Source: Cyanobium sp. NIES-981
Lineage (GTDB): Bacteria > Cyanobacteriota > Cyanobacteriia > PCC-6307 > Cyanobiaceae
DNA: 26,030 bases
Assembly (NCBI GenBank): GCA_945907085.1
Contig: CAMDSS010000003.1
Span: forward strand, 1-26,030
Reading direction: 5' to 3'
Position numbers and translations under genes: made by a program. Shown in pieces: positions 1 to 8,564 of the stretch (position 1 is the first letter of the stretch; the number at the start of each line of letters is the position of its first letter). The notes below the pieces were generated by a model. It was given only the letters and a program-made list of their open reading frames with translations. It was not told where the DNA came from and ran no database searches.

Positions 1-3000
1 CATCTCTGATGGAAAAGAAGGGTCCTCTACCTCAACTCTCTCCGTAACCGTCATTGGTTCCAACGATGCTCCGGTTCTCGACGTAACGCGCACGCCCATT
101 CTCAACAGCATCTACAAGGACACGACCTTACCCTCGAAAGGTTCCACAACAAACAGCACCCTCATCTCTGCACTTGTTTCGGGCATCAGCGATGTTGATT
201 CAGGCGCTCTGAAAGGCATTGCCATCACCGCAGTCAACAGTGCAAATGGCAGCCTTTACTACTCCACCAATGGCGGCTCCAACTGGATCCCCGTCGGAAG
301 CGTAAGCAACACATCAGCTCTGCTCCTTAACTCGGACGCCAACACGAGCCTCTACTTCCATCCCGCAGCCAACTTCAACGGCACCATCACTGATGTTCTG
401 ACCTTTAGGGGCTGGGATCAAAGCACTGGAACAACGGGCACCAAGGTGGACACCACTTCTAACGGCGCTTCAACAGCTTTCTCCACAGCCGAAGACACAG
501 TCGCAATTACAGTCAACACGGGGAGTATCTCGTCAACTGTCGGCACAAACACAGGCCTGGCACAATCTATAGCCTCTGGTGGACTCACCAAAGACAACAC
601 GCTTACTCTCTCTGGCTCCTACACCGATATCAATGGCATCACTTTAATAGAAATCTATGACGGCACCAAAAAAATTGGCAATAGCTCTCTAAACAACGGC
701 AATTGGACCTTCACCACTCCAGCTCTTGAGAATGGAGTCCATTCTTTCACCGCAGTTTTTTTCGACAACACTGGTAGTCGCTACATTCCTGCTAACACTC
801 TCAACGTCACAGTTGACACTCTCGCCCCCACATCCCCAACCATCAACACTGTTGCTGGGGATAATGCCATTAGCAATAGCGAAAAGGCGGCAGGAGTTAC
901 ACTTACCGGAACAGCCGAACCCAATTCCACAATTGTAATCAGCTGGAAAGCAAATGCGGAGCCAAGAGCAACAGTTGCGGACAGCGACGGCAAGTGGTCC
1001 TTAGTTTATACAGCTGCAAACTTGCCGGAAAGCGGGCTATCAACGATCAGGGTATTCAGCCGAGACAATGCAGGAAATGAATCTCTTCCAACAACAAAAA
1101 ATATTCTTGTTGACGCAGCAAATCTTGCACCAACAAGTCTAACACTCAAGGAAGGGGCCGGGGCACCAAAGAATGCCAAACCTGGGGACCGCATAGGACA
1201 GCTCACTGCAACAGATCCAGAAGGGGACCAACTGATATTCAGCCTGGCTGGCTCATCTGGAATTAATAACAACAACCTTGTCGAACTCGAAGATCCCAGA
1301 TCTGGCTTCATTCGCATCAGAGGAGATGTGAATTCAGCAGTGCTCGCATCCGCCCTTCAAAAAGGTACTTTAAAAATTAGTGCCAAAGCAACAGAAGATG
1401 TGGCGGGACGGCTGTCACCATTAAGCAATAGCCAAACCCTACTAATTAGCATTGGAGAAAGCACAAATAATGCGCCTACAGCCAAAGGCCTTTTGGCTGA
1501 ACTGGGATCAATTATAGAGGGGACTAGTTCAGTCAATATTGCAGGCAACACTATTTCAGCGCTCTTTTCAGGACTATTTGAAGATAATGGTAAAGATCAA
1601 TTTGCTGGGGTAGCCTTCGTAGGCAACACCACTGTGCAGAGCCAAGGGGTATGGCAATACAAAGCTGCAAACAGTGGCAGCTGGCTTGACATACCAACTA
1701 TTTCAGAAGGGAACCCATTTATTCTCCTTAAAGATGCAAGTGTCCGATTTGCACCAACAAAAACATTTAGTGGGAGTCCTGGAAGCCTCGATGTACGATT
1801 ACTTGAGAGTAGTCGCCCCTGGACAACAGGCTATCTAGCCACAGGAGATGCGTTAGCAGTTGGCGGATTTGGATCAGCAAGTGGTGATGTGGTCAAACTA
1901 AAAACAACCATCACGGCAGTACCGAAGTCTCCAACAGCACTCACACTTGCCTCCGCTGCGGGTGTGCCCATCGCGGCCAGCTCCACACCATTTGCATCTG
2001 CCACCGGCTTAGATCCTGATACCCAATCTCAAAATCTTAGATACAGCCTAATTAAAGCAATAGGTTCAAATACAAAGATGGATCTAACTAAAAATTTCAG
2101 CATCTCTGGCTTGACGGGGGAACTGCGGCTAGAGGATGCTCAGGATATTCAAAAAGAGGCATCAATCACCTTCACTCTAAGCGTTAGTGATCCAAGCGTT
2201 AGCGAGGGTACAACCAAAGCCCTTACAAGGAGCTTCAACTTAGGTGTGCTAAACAATTCTAATATTTCACCGACGGTTCTTCCGGGAAGTCAACTCATCA
2301 CAATATCCGAAGCGAGTCAGGGCATGACGAATGCGAATGGAACATCGAATCCTCTTGGGACAACAGTCGCCACCCTCTTCGGAAGTAGGTTCAATGATGC
2401 AACTGCAGGCGCTGGGCAGGTTGTCGGTGGTGAAATATTTGCTGGTATTGCAATAGTGGGCAACGGTACGAATCAAACAGAAGGCGCCTGGCAGTATCAA
2501 CTAGACAGTAAAGACTCCTGGAAGATTATTCCGATTGTGTCCGATCAAAACCCCTTTATTCTCCTAAGCAGCAGTATCATTCGCTACCTGCCGAAAGATA
2601 CATTTACGGGCACCCCGGGGAAACTTGGCATAAGGCTGCTGGATGGAAGCCAAAACTGGAATGCAGGCGCACTCAACAAACCATTAATGATTGGTGGATC
2701 TGGTCCAGCCAGCACGGAAACACTAAGCCTAGGTACAACCATCAAAGCAGCTCCCAAGGTACTAAGTCTTGAGGACGGAGCAATTGTATCTGCCTCTGCA
2801 AAGAGTGGGGATCAAATTGGTCAACTGAAAGCAACAGATCCCGATTCAAACAGTAGCCAACTGACATTTACACTAGCCACCGCGAGCTCCAAAAATGACA
2901 ATAGCCTAGTGACAGTAACAAGTACTGGCATCATCAAGTTGGCCGAATCAGACCCAAAAGCGTACGAAACGGCAAGAGGACGAGGCTATCTAAACGTAGA

Positions 3001-5641
3001 AGTAATTGTGACTGACGAGGGAAACCGCAGCCTTAAAAGCTTATTCAGAATAAAAGCCGAAAATAGTCAAAATAAAGCTCCATTGACGGTATCACAGACG
3101 AGCGAAGTGCCGGATTGGGCTCCTACATCAAACATAGACATTGAAACCCTAGAAAGCAGAATTTACTTTTATGAGTCGATAGAGCAGGCCCAAACCCAAG
3201 GTGCATCACTATCAACGATCACAAGTCGCACAGTGTTTTCGCTATTCGGCAATTCGACCACTTTTCTTGATACAAATACAGAAACTAATACGTTTAGCAC
3301 CTTTGCCGGCATTGCAATTGTGGCTGATGCAGCTGCACTGAATCCACTCGCTGGACGATGGGAATACAAGACAAGCAATAGCAATAGTACCTGGACACCA
3401 CTGGGAACAGTCAACGAAGCCCGGCCACTCCTATTGAATGCCACGACCAGCCTGCGCTTCAATGCAAACAACGCAACCTCAGGAATACCAGGTGCTCTGA
3501 AGGTTCGATTACTAGACAATAGTCATAACAAAGGTTTGCCGTTTAACGATGGACGACTAGCTGAAGATGCGGTTCTCGTAGCCGGTGGCTCTGGAGCGGC
3601 TAGCGAGGCCACCCTTGAGTTACTCACCTACATTAAGTCCAGCAGTTTAGCCCCCACAAACATTTTCCTGGCTACGGCACGATCCATACTTGTCGATGCC
3701 GATAATTCAGTAGCTGAGGAGACGTCACTCGGCACGTTAACAGCAATCGACGCAGATTCAAAAGCGGGAAATCTCAGTTATAAAATCGAAGATATTGCAG
3801 ATGTACGCGACGGAACAACCAAAGTCATCGATCAAATTGAAATAATTAATGGCAACGAACTGCGCGTAAAAACTGGGCAACGTGTTGAAGCCACAAAACT
3901 GCAAGCCTTAAAACTGCAGATAACGGTAACTGACGACACAGGAAACTCATATGAGAGCCCGAGCAACTCGCCTTTAGAGCTATCGGCCCAGCGATTTACA
4001 CCTACAGTCGATACAACAGTTCGCTCTGAAACGACCGCATTAGCTGTACTTCCAAACGACATCGCCGGATTTGATCAAGCCTTACTGTTTTCAGCAACCG
4101 GCTTGAGTGGCGCGCTATCCGTTGAACAAGGGGCTGTACTTACCAGTACAGAACTGAGCAGCTACAGCGCTAGCGACCTCAACATCAACCTCGATGCAGG
4201 AGCTGAGTTAACAGAAATCACTCCATTTGCCCCCCTCCTAACCTTCAGTATTAACACTGACGCGGAAGGAGATGTTGTTCGACTGGAGTATTTATTGCCA
4301 TCCATCGAAATGAGCGAGCTTCTTAAAATCAGATATCTGAAAAGCTATGCTGATGGAACACTTTCAGTCTTTGATTACGCTACAGACGACTTTGGCGTCA
4401 GTACCGGTGCACGCCTCGAGATAGCAGATTCATCAGGTTACACAGCCGATCTAAGCAATTACAATTTGAGTACCCCGATTTACTTAGCCGTCTATATTCA
4501 GGACAATGGTCGTGGAGACGACGACTTAACGCTTGGCCGGGTTCTTGACCCAGGCGCACCAATCTTTTTAAGCACTTCATCGACATCTACGACAGAAAGC
4601 GGCAGCAGCAGCAGTAGCTCGAGCACCACAAGCCTTGGAATCTTTGAGGTTGCCAATAGCGACGAGGAAACTTCATCCACAAGTGAAACAACCACATCAA
4701 CAAACCAAGAGGATGCAACCCTTGCCACCGTGACGACCACTGTCGAAACAGTGACCGTGACCGATACGTCAGGGGGCGGTGGAGAAAGCAAAAATCTGGT
4801 CAAGGGTCTCAAGCAAAGTTCCCAGGACGACCTGCGTGCCTGGGCCAAACGGCTTGGGTTACTTCAGGGATTGGATCGCCTTGGGGTGATGGATGAGATT
4901 GGCAACGCAGAGAACCGCAAACCCTCGCCCCTCGATTTCATCAATCAGAAACTCGGTATTGATCCAGAGCGAAGCAGCGACCTGCTCAATGCCCTGGTCT
5001 TTGGTGGTGCAAGCATCTACATCATCAATAAAACGAATCCTGGGTTATTCAAACAATGGGCAGATGCATTGTGGAGTACGAAAACAAATCAAACCAGACG
5101 TAGCAACCGTGCAAACAGGGTGATCGCTATTTTCCTGATGCGCAGCACTGCCAATCTGGATCGATTGGTAGCCGTGGAACTGCATGATGATGCCATTGAA
5201 ATTCTTGCCGAAGAAAAACTTCTCTTCAGCTTGGATTCGGCAGCCCAACGCCATCAGGCTAGTTTTGAGAATCAACTGAGAAAGCTATGCCTCAAACTTG
5301 AAAATATTGGCTTACCAATCCAAGAACTCCTGCTCCTGGATCCAGAGCTCAAATCTGCAGTAACCATCGTTGAGCACCTAGGCCGGGAGACCAAAATTAT
5401 GGAACCCAATCGCCTGGGCGATGTCGTCCAGCAGCTATCCACAACAGAAATGGATCAACTCCAGGCATGGCTCACTAAACCAAGCAGTAATCCATTGGAT
5501 GGCCATCCAATCAAATCAAACCTACAAAAGCGCCAAAATGAGCTTGGGCTCCGACTCAGTTCTGAAAAGGCCAATGTGGCAAGCCTGATTGAGCTCAGCC
5601 TTGCGATGGGGATCCGCCAACCAGCGATGAGCTTAGTTTAG
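1..5641 (+). CDS. Giant repeat-containing surface/secreted protein (adhesin-like), 5' end outside window
   Basis: The reading frame is open from the left edge (codons in phase from base 2) to TAG at 5641, about 1,879 residues, so the start lies upstream; a GTG near 446 is only an internal codon. It opens with the end of a VCBS/cadherin-type domain (NDAPVLD), then a roughly 130-residue domain (GIAI...YYSTNGGSNW), a bacterial Ig-like domain at about 820-1120 (TGTAEPNSTIVISW), and three alternating pairs of cadherin-like domain (TATDPEGD, KATDPDSN, TAIDADSK) and the GIAI domain. A Ser/Thr linker (about 4560-4780) leads to a non-repetitive C-terminal module. Such proteins are typically calcium-stabilised adhesins exported by type I systems; the exporter genes at 8565-12724 face it. 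No RTX nonapeptides are visible in this part. DNA is clearly more AT-rich than the core genes to the right. Adhesion is inferred; the substrate relationship is untested. Confidence 0.85.
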   Translation, partial: ISDGKEGSSTSTLSVTVIGSNDAPVLDVTRTPILNSIYKDTTLPSKGSTTNSTLISALVSGISDVDSGALKGIAITAVNSANGSLYYSTNGGSNWIPVGSVSNTSALLLNSDANTSLYFHPAANFNGTITDVLTFRGWDQSTGTTGTKVDTTSNGASTAFSTAEDTVAITVNTGSISSTVGTNTGLAQSIASGGLTKDNTLTLSGSYTDINGITLIEIYDGTKKIGNSSLNNGNWTFTTPALENGVHSFTAVFFDNTGSRYIPANTLNVTVDTLAPTSPTINTVAGDNAISNSEKAAGVTLTGTAEPNSTIVISWKANAEPRATVADSDGKWSLVYTAANLPESGLSTIRVFSRDNAGNESLPTTKNILVDAANLAPTSLTLKEGAGAPKNAKPGDRIGQLTATDPEGDQLIFSLAGSSGINNNNLVELEDPRSGFIRIRGDVNSAVLASALQKGTLKISAKATEDVAGRLSPLSNSQTLLISIGESTNNAPTAKGLLAELGSIIEGTSSVNIAGNTISALFSGLFEDNGKDQFAGVAFVGNTTVQSQGVWQYKAANSGSWLDIPTISEGNPFILLKDASVRFAPTKTFSGSPGSLDVRLLESSRPWTTGYLATGDALAVGGFGSASGDVVKLKTTITAVPKSPTALTLASAAGVPIAASSTPFASATGLDPDTQSQNLRYSLIKAIGSNTKMDLTKNFSISGLTGELRLEDAQDIQKEASITFTLSVSDPSVSEGTTKALTRSFNLGVLNNSNISPTVLPGSQLITISEASQGMTNANGTSNPLGTTVATLFGSRFNDATAGAGQVVGGEIFAGIAIVGNGTNQTEGAWQYQLDSKDSWKIIPIVSDQNPFILLSSSIIRYLPKDTFTGTPGKLGIRLLDGSQNWNAGALNKPLMIGGSGPASTETLSLGTTIKAAPKVLSLEDGAIVSASAKSGDQIGQLKATDPDSNSSQLTFTLATASSKNDNSLVTVTSTGIIKLAESDPKAYETARGRGYLNVEVIVTDEGNRSLKSLFRIKAENSQNKAPLTVSQTSEVPDWAPTSNIDIETLESRIYFYESIEQAQTQGASLSTITSRTVFSLFGNSTTFLDTNTETNTFSTFAGIAIVADAAALNPLAGRWEYKTSNSNSTWTPLGTVNEARPLLLNATTSLRFNANNATSGIPGALKVRLLDNSHNKGLPFNDGRLAEDAVLVAGGSGAASEATLELLTYIKSSSLAPTNIFLATARSILVDADNSVAEETSLGTLTAIDADSKAGNLSYKIEDIADVRDGTTKVIDQIEIINGNELRVKTGQRVEATKLQALKLQITVTDDTGNSYESPSNSPLELSAQRFTPTVDTTVRSETTALAVLPNDIAGFDQALLFSATGLSGALSVEQGAVLTSTELSSYSASDLNINLDAGAELTEITPFAPLLTFSINTDAEGDVVRLEYLLPSIEMSELLKIRYLKSYADGTLSVFDYATDDFGVSTGARLEIADSSGYTADLSNYNLSTPIYLAVYIQDNGRGDDDLTLGRVLDPGAPIFLSTSSTSTTESGSSSSSSSTTSLGIFEVANSDEETSSTSETTTSTNQEDATLATVTTTVETVTVTDTSGGGGESKNLVKGLKQSSQDDLRAWAKRLGLLQGLDRLGVMDEIGNAENRKPSPLDFINQKLGIDPERSSDLLNALVFGGASIYIINKTNPGLFKQWADALWSTKTNQTRRSNRANRVIAIFLMRSTANLDRLVAVELHDDAIEILAEEKLLFSLDSAAQRHQASFENQLRKLCLKLENIGLPIQELLLLDPELKSAVTIVEHLGRETKIMEPNRLGDVVQQLSTTEMDQLQAWLTKPSSNPLDGHPIKSNLQKRQNELGLRLSSEKANVASLIELSLAMGIRQPAMSLV
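161..450 (+). repeat. GIAI-type protein repeat, unit A (in adhesin)
   Basis: This is the first copy of a domain that recurs three more times in the same protein. Recognisable positions are L-KGIAI, then SLYYSTNGGSNW, then a run A-LLLNSDANTSLYF, then NFNGTITDVLTFRGWD. It is a protein-level repeat; the DNA copies have diverged. It lacks the long loop with GG-G-AS that ends units B to D. Confidence 0.6.
1553..1935 (+). repeat. GIAI-type protein repeat, unit B (in adhesin)
   Basis: Second copy of the recurring domain: FAGVAFVGN, GVWQYKAANSGSW, NPFILLKDASVRFAP, FSGSPGSLDVRLLE and GGFGSASG in order. It follows a cadherin-like domain at about 1130-1460, so the two form a composite unit of roughly 240 residues that repeats downstream. 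Confidence 0.7.
2366..2760 (+). repeat. GIAI-type protein repeat, unit C (in adhesin)
   Basis: Third copy: FAGIAIVGN, GAWQYQLDSKDSW, NPFILLSSSIIRYLP, FTGTPGKLGIRLLD and GGSGPAST occur in the same order and spacing as in unit B. It is the copy closest to unit B and is preceded by the cadherin-like domain at about 1925-2260. Confidence 0.7.
3233..3655 (+). repeat. GIAI-type protein repeat, unit D (in adhesin)
   Basis: Fourth copy: FAGIAIVAD, GRWEYKTSNSNSTW, RPLLLNATTSLRF, TSGIPGALKVRLLD and GGSGAASE. It is the most diverged of units B to D and carries short insertions. Another cadherin-like domain follows at about 3650-3990. Confidence 0.7.
4772..5638 (+). other. Non-repetitive C-terminal module of the adhesin
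   Basis: After a Ser/Thr-rich linker and a GGGGES hinge, the last 289 residues are a helix-rich, charged region quite unlike the beta repeats before it. A hydrophobic stretch (LLNALVFGGASIYIIN, about 4982-5029) is followed by a basic patch (RRSNRANR) and then an amphipathic segment to the end. This looks like either a membrane anchor with a cytoplasmic tail or a secretion/retention module. I recognise no named domain. Its position is where type I secretion signals lie, but no RTX repeats precede it. Confidence 0.45.
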
Positions 5642-5670
5642 GCAAAGCCACCAACTCGCTACTGTGCTAG

Positions 5671-8211
5671 TTACTTACTGGTCATCGTCCAAACCCCATC
5701 CCAATCACTGCCTGGTGGGTTGGCCTTCAAGATCTCTGATCTCTCTAAATAAATCATGCTCAGCTTGTCTTCTGGATGGAGTTCAATCGCATGCCTGAAG
5801 TTGGTCATGGCCTGCTCCCACTGCTGGGCTCTGTAGCTCTGAAGGCCTTCGCCATAGGCCTGCAACACCTGATTGCGGAAAGGAAAGCGTTCTGGGCTAT
5901 AGGCATCCAAAACCTGGTGAATCTTCACCGGCTGAGACTTACCCTTCACAACGACCAAATCAGCCTCGCGCATGCAATAGCTTGAAGAAAGCCGCTGGGA
6001 TGTGGCCTCACTAATCAACAACTCTGCGCCGTAGAACTTACAAGCCGACTCAAGCCGCGAAGCCAGATTTACGCCATCGCCAATCACCGTATAATTCATT
6101 CTTTTTGGTGAACCAATATTGCCGCTGACCACTTCATCGGTATGCAAACCAATGCCGATATGGACAGGCAATTGCTGATTGGAAGCGCGATCAATGTTGA
6201 ATTTGTCCAGACTCGACAACATGGCGATACTTGCACGTATGGCCCGATCCTCATCCCCTTCCGCAGGTATCGGTAGACCAAAAATCGCCATAATGGCGTC
6301 ACCAATAAACTTATCCAACATGCCGCCTTCGTGAACAAGGCAATCCACCATCAATGTGAAATAGTCGTTCAGCAAGCTCACCGTACCCTGGGCCCCCAAA
6401 GCCTCACTGATTGAGGTAAAGCTGCGGATATCACTAAATAGAACAGTGGCCATACTTTCCGTCCCACCCAAGGTCTGGGAGCCCCCACTCAGCAACTGTT
6501 CTGCCACAACTGGGTCCATGTAACGGGCCATCGTTCCCTTCATGCGTTTCTCCTCACTAATGTCTTCCACCATCAACATCGTGCCAATTTGACCAATCCG
6601 TTCATCACGCAAGGGCAGAATCGATAGGTTGGCTGAGCGCTCCTTATCCTGCACACTCAGCTCCGTATCCATCACCACATAGCTTTCACCACTTTTATTC
6701 ACCCGCTCAAAGCGTTCGATCAACCAGCGATTGGTTCCGGTAAAGAATTGCACAGCCTTTTTGCCAACAACGCCAGCAGGCTCAACCTCAAAGAAGGTGC
6801 AGGCTGCCTGGTTGGCCGTACGGATCAGGCCGTTATCGGCAATGGTGATCACACCATTGCTCATACTTTCCAGGATCGATTCGGCATAGTCCTTCATGGT
6901 CTCAAGATCGCCATAACTTTGCCGGAGTTGGCCAGCCATGGAATTAAATGAAATGGTGAGATCGTTCACCTCATCAACACCAGTGCTCCGCAAGCGTTGA
7001 TCCAAATCACCGCGGGCCATCGCGTCAGCCGCTGAAGCCACCAGGCGCAGGGGGCGTCCCACCAGGCCTGCTGTGGCTCTGCTGACGAACACCATCAAGC
7101 CAAAAGTAACAAGTAGAATGAGAAAACTATTGCGCATGGTGGCCTTTACGCTGCCCAAATAGTTGTCTTCTGGAGTAGCAACGATCACCTGCCAAGTCGT
7201 ACCGGCAGGATCACTCCAAAGCTTGGTGACCAACATATAAGCCTTACCATCAATATCCCGGCGCTCTGCAAACTCAAGATCAAAACGACCACGAACGGAT
7301 TGAGAAGCACCCCGGATCAAAGGATCGGCAGCTGTGGCGGCAGCCTGGCGTTGTACAACACCGTTCACCAATCGAAAAGCCTCTTGTTTGGTGGAGGTCG
7401 CCACCAACAAGCCACGACGATCCACGATCATCACCGCTCCGCCCTGGCCAATCTCTAAGCCACGCAGAAACTGACTGATCTGCGGCAACTGAATATCGCC
7501 ACCAATCGCACCCCAAGGACGATTCAGGGGACCCAAGGGTTGGGAGGAACTGCTAGGCGTGCCATTCGGGCGAAGGGCCTGACGAAACCACAGCTCATTG
7601 CGAACATCAAAGGGGCTGGATCCCAAAATCTGCAGCCGGGAACCGCTCGAGGAGGTCTGCCATGTGGTCAGGGGGCGTAAACCCAGGCCCGCCGGTTGAT
7701 AGCTGAGCTGTACCCCATCATTGCGATCGCGCTGAACGAGTAAATAGGCACCATCTAGGGTGCCCACCTGAATCGATCCCATGCCTGGGAAGGCTTCCAT
7801 TTCGGCATGCAACAGCGGCCCTAAACGCTCCAATTGGCCAGGAGAAGCCAAACCACTGGAGAACAAACGGCTGTTGATCGTGTTGATCTGGCGGGGAGCA
7901 CCAATTCTGGTATCCAGTTCCTGAACCACCCGTCCACCGATCTGCTCACCCAGCTCCTGGGTGAGTTGGTTGATAATTGAGGCTGCCATTTGGTAGCTCA
8001 GGCCCATCATCAAGGCCAAGGCCAGAACCAACTGACCAGCAAAGGGGGCAAACATCAAGCCCGGTAGACCAATGCGCTCAGGCCAGAGCCGCTGAAGCCG
8101 TTGCCAAGCTTGCCCCAAAGAATCTGCCTTGGAGCTGGCTGACTTCGGGACGCCGCGATGGGGGCCAGGGGTACCAGCCCCTGGCCCGAGCAAGGGATCA
8201 GGCGATTTCAT
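5671..8211 (-). CDS. Membrane adenylate cyclase: Cache-HAMP-PAS-class III cyclase
   Basis: 846 residues, start ATG at 8211, 20 bases after the preceding small gene, so probably cotranscribed. Order: TM helix about 52-75; extracytoplasmic Cache-like sensor about 85-355; TM about 361-383; HAMP about 384-432; PAS about 442-555 (ends VEDISEEK); class III catalytic domain about 586-725; C-terminal TPR-like helices about 782-830. Metal ligands D594 (LFSDIRSFTS) and D638 (KFIGD), adenine-selecting K634, N715 and R719 (VNLASRL) are all present, so it should make cAMP from ATP. T708 (in YTVIGD) stands where mammalian cyclases have Asp, the class IIIb signature linked to bicarbonate stimulation in cyanobacterial enzymes. 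Domain order resembles CyaG-type cyanobacterial cyclases. The ligand of the sensor is unknown. The gene converges on the adhesin gene with 29 bases between the stops. Confidence 0.93.
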   Translation of the reverse strand: MKSPDPLLGPGAGTPGPHRGVPKSASSKADSLGQAWQRLQRLWPERIGLPGLMFAPFAGQLVLALALMMGLSYQMAASIINQLTQELGEQIGGRVVQELDTRIGAPRQINTINSRLFSSGLASPGQLERLGPLLHAEMEAFPGMGSIQVGTLDGAYLLVQRDRNDGVQLSYQPAGLGLRPLTTWQTSSSGSRLQILGSSPFDVRNELWFRQALRPNGTPSSSSQPLGPLNRPWGAIGGDIQLPQISQFLRGLEIGQGGAVMIVDRRGLLVATSTKQEAFRLVNGVVQRQAAATAADPLIRGASQSVRGRFDLEFAERRDIDGKAYMLVTKLWSDPAGTTWQVIVATPEDNYLGSVKATMRNSFLILLVTFGLMVFVSRATAGLVGRPLRLVASAADAMARGDLDQRLRSTGVDEVNDLTISFNSMAGQLRQSYGDLETMKDYAESILESMSNGVITIADNGLIRTANQAACTFFEVEPAGVVGKKAVQFFTGTNRWLIERFERVNKSGESYVVMDTELSVQDKERSANLSILPLRDERIGQIGTMLMVEDISEEKRMKGTMARYMDPVVAEQLLSGGSQTLGGTESMATVLFSDIRSFTSISEALGAQGTVSLLNDYFTLMVDCLVHEGGMLDKFIGDAIMAIFGLPIPAEGDEDRAIRASIAMLSSLDKFNIDRASNQQLPVHIGIGLHTDEVVSGNIGSPKRMNYTVIGDGVNLASRLESACKFYGAELLISEATSQRLSSSYCMREADLVVVKGKSQPVKIHQVLDAYSPERFPFRNQVLQAYGEGLQSYRAQQWEQAMTNFRHAIELHPEDKLSMIYLERSEILKANPPGSDWDGVWTMTSK
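8162..8187 (-). promoter_or_regulatory. Perfect 10-bp stem hairpin just inside the cyclase gene
   Basis: Bases 8162-8171 and 8178-8187 are exact inverted complements separated by six bases, giving a very GC-rich stem beginning 21 bases after the ATG on the transcript. It encodes the Gly/Pro-rich N-terminal tail before the first membrane helix, where coding constraint is weak. It has no U-run, so it is not a standard terminator. It could slow ribosomes or be a processing site; function is inferred only. Confidence 0.4.
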
Positions 8212-8231
8212 GGGCTAGGTGAAGCTTCTGG

Positions 8232-8519
8232 TCATGGGGCTGTTCCGGGTGCCTTCCAGTCCTCCCATTCCACCTCCACATCGTTGAAGGCTGCTGGGTC
8301 CGGGGGAGGAATCCGGGCCACCAAATCCACGGGCAAGCCCAAGCGCTGGAACACTTCTTGCCTTTGCTCCTGCGCCATGGCGCCCAGGGAGCTCACCACA
8401 TCACGAATTCGCTTTTCCTTATAAACCATGGTCATCAAAATCTCTTGCTCAGCAGAATCAAGAGCTTCAAACCATTGCAGAAAACTGCTGACTTTTTCGC
8501 TGGTGCTTCTAGTAGCCAT
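8232..8519 (-). CDS. Small acidic protein of unknown function in secretion operon
   Basis: 95 residues, ATG at 8519, 45 bases after the HlyD-type gene and 20 before the cyclase gene, same strand. No signal peptide or membrane helix. The N-terminal two thirds look helical (FLQWFEALDSAEQEILMTMV, then KRIRDVVSSLGAMAQEQRQE); the tail is Pro/Asp/Glu-rich and ends in VEVEWEDWKAPGTAP. I do not recognise the family. No convincing ribosome site precedes the ATG. Position between adaptor and cyclase suggests a cytoplasmic accessory factor of secretion or signalling; this is context only. A chance frame is unlikely given operon fit and protein-like composition. Confidence 0.72.
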   Translation of the reverse strand: MATRSTSEKVSSFLQWFEALDSAEQEILMTMVYKEKRIRDVVSSLGAMAQEQRQEVFQRLGLPVDLVARIPPPDPAAFNDVEVEWEDWKAPGTAP

Positions 8520-8564
8520 GCTGACGTAAAGGATAAAAGTAAAGGGAAGCCTCAGTGACCCATC

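Noticed and set aside
446..448. GTG at 446 as the start of the giant protein
   Set aside because: The frame is open to the left window edge and encodes clear repeat-domain sequence before this codon, including NDAPVLD and a full GIAI unit.
1500..3700. Possible DNA repeat array (CRISPR-like or satellite) in the adhesin gene
   Set aside because: The periodicity is at protein level with diverged DNA; no short identical repeats with unique spacers.
5642..5670. Terminator between the convergent adhesin and cyclase genes
   Set aside because: The 29-base gap has no stem plus T-run on either strand.
7723..7730. HIP1 octamer GCGATCGC, also at 24518-24525
   Set aside because: I found only two copies in 26 kb, nothing like the enrichment in many freshwater cyanobacteria; no special role.
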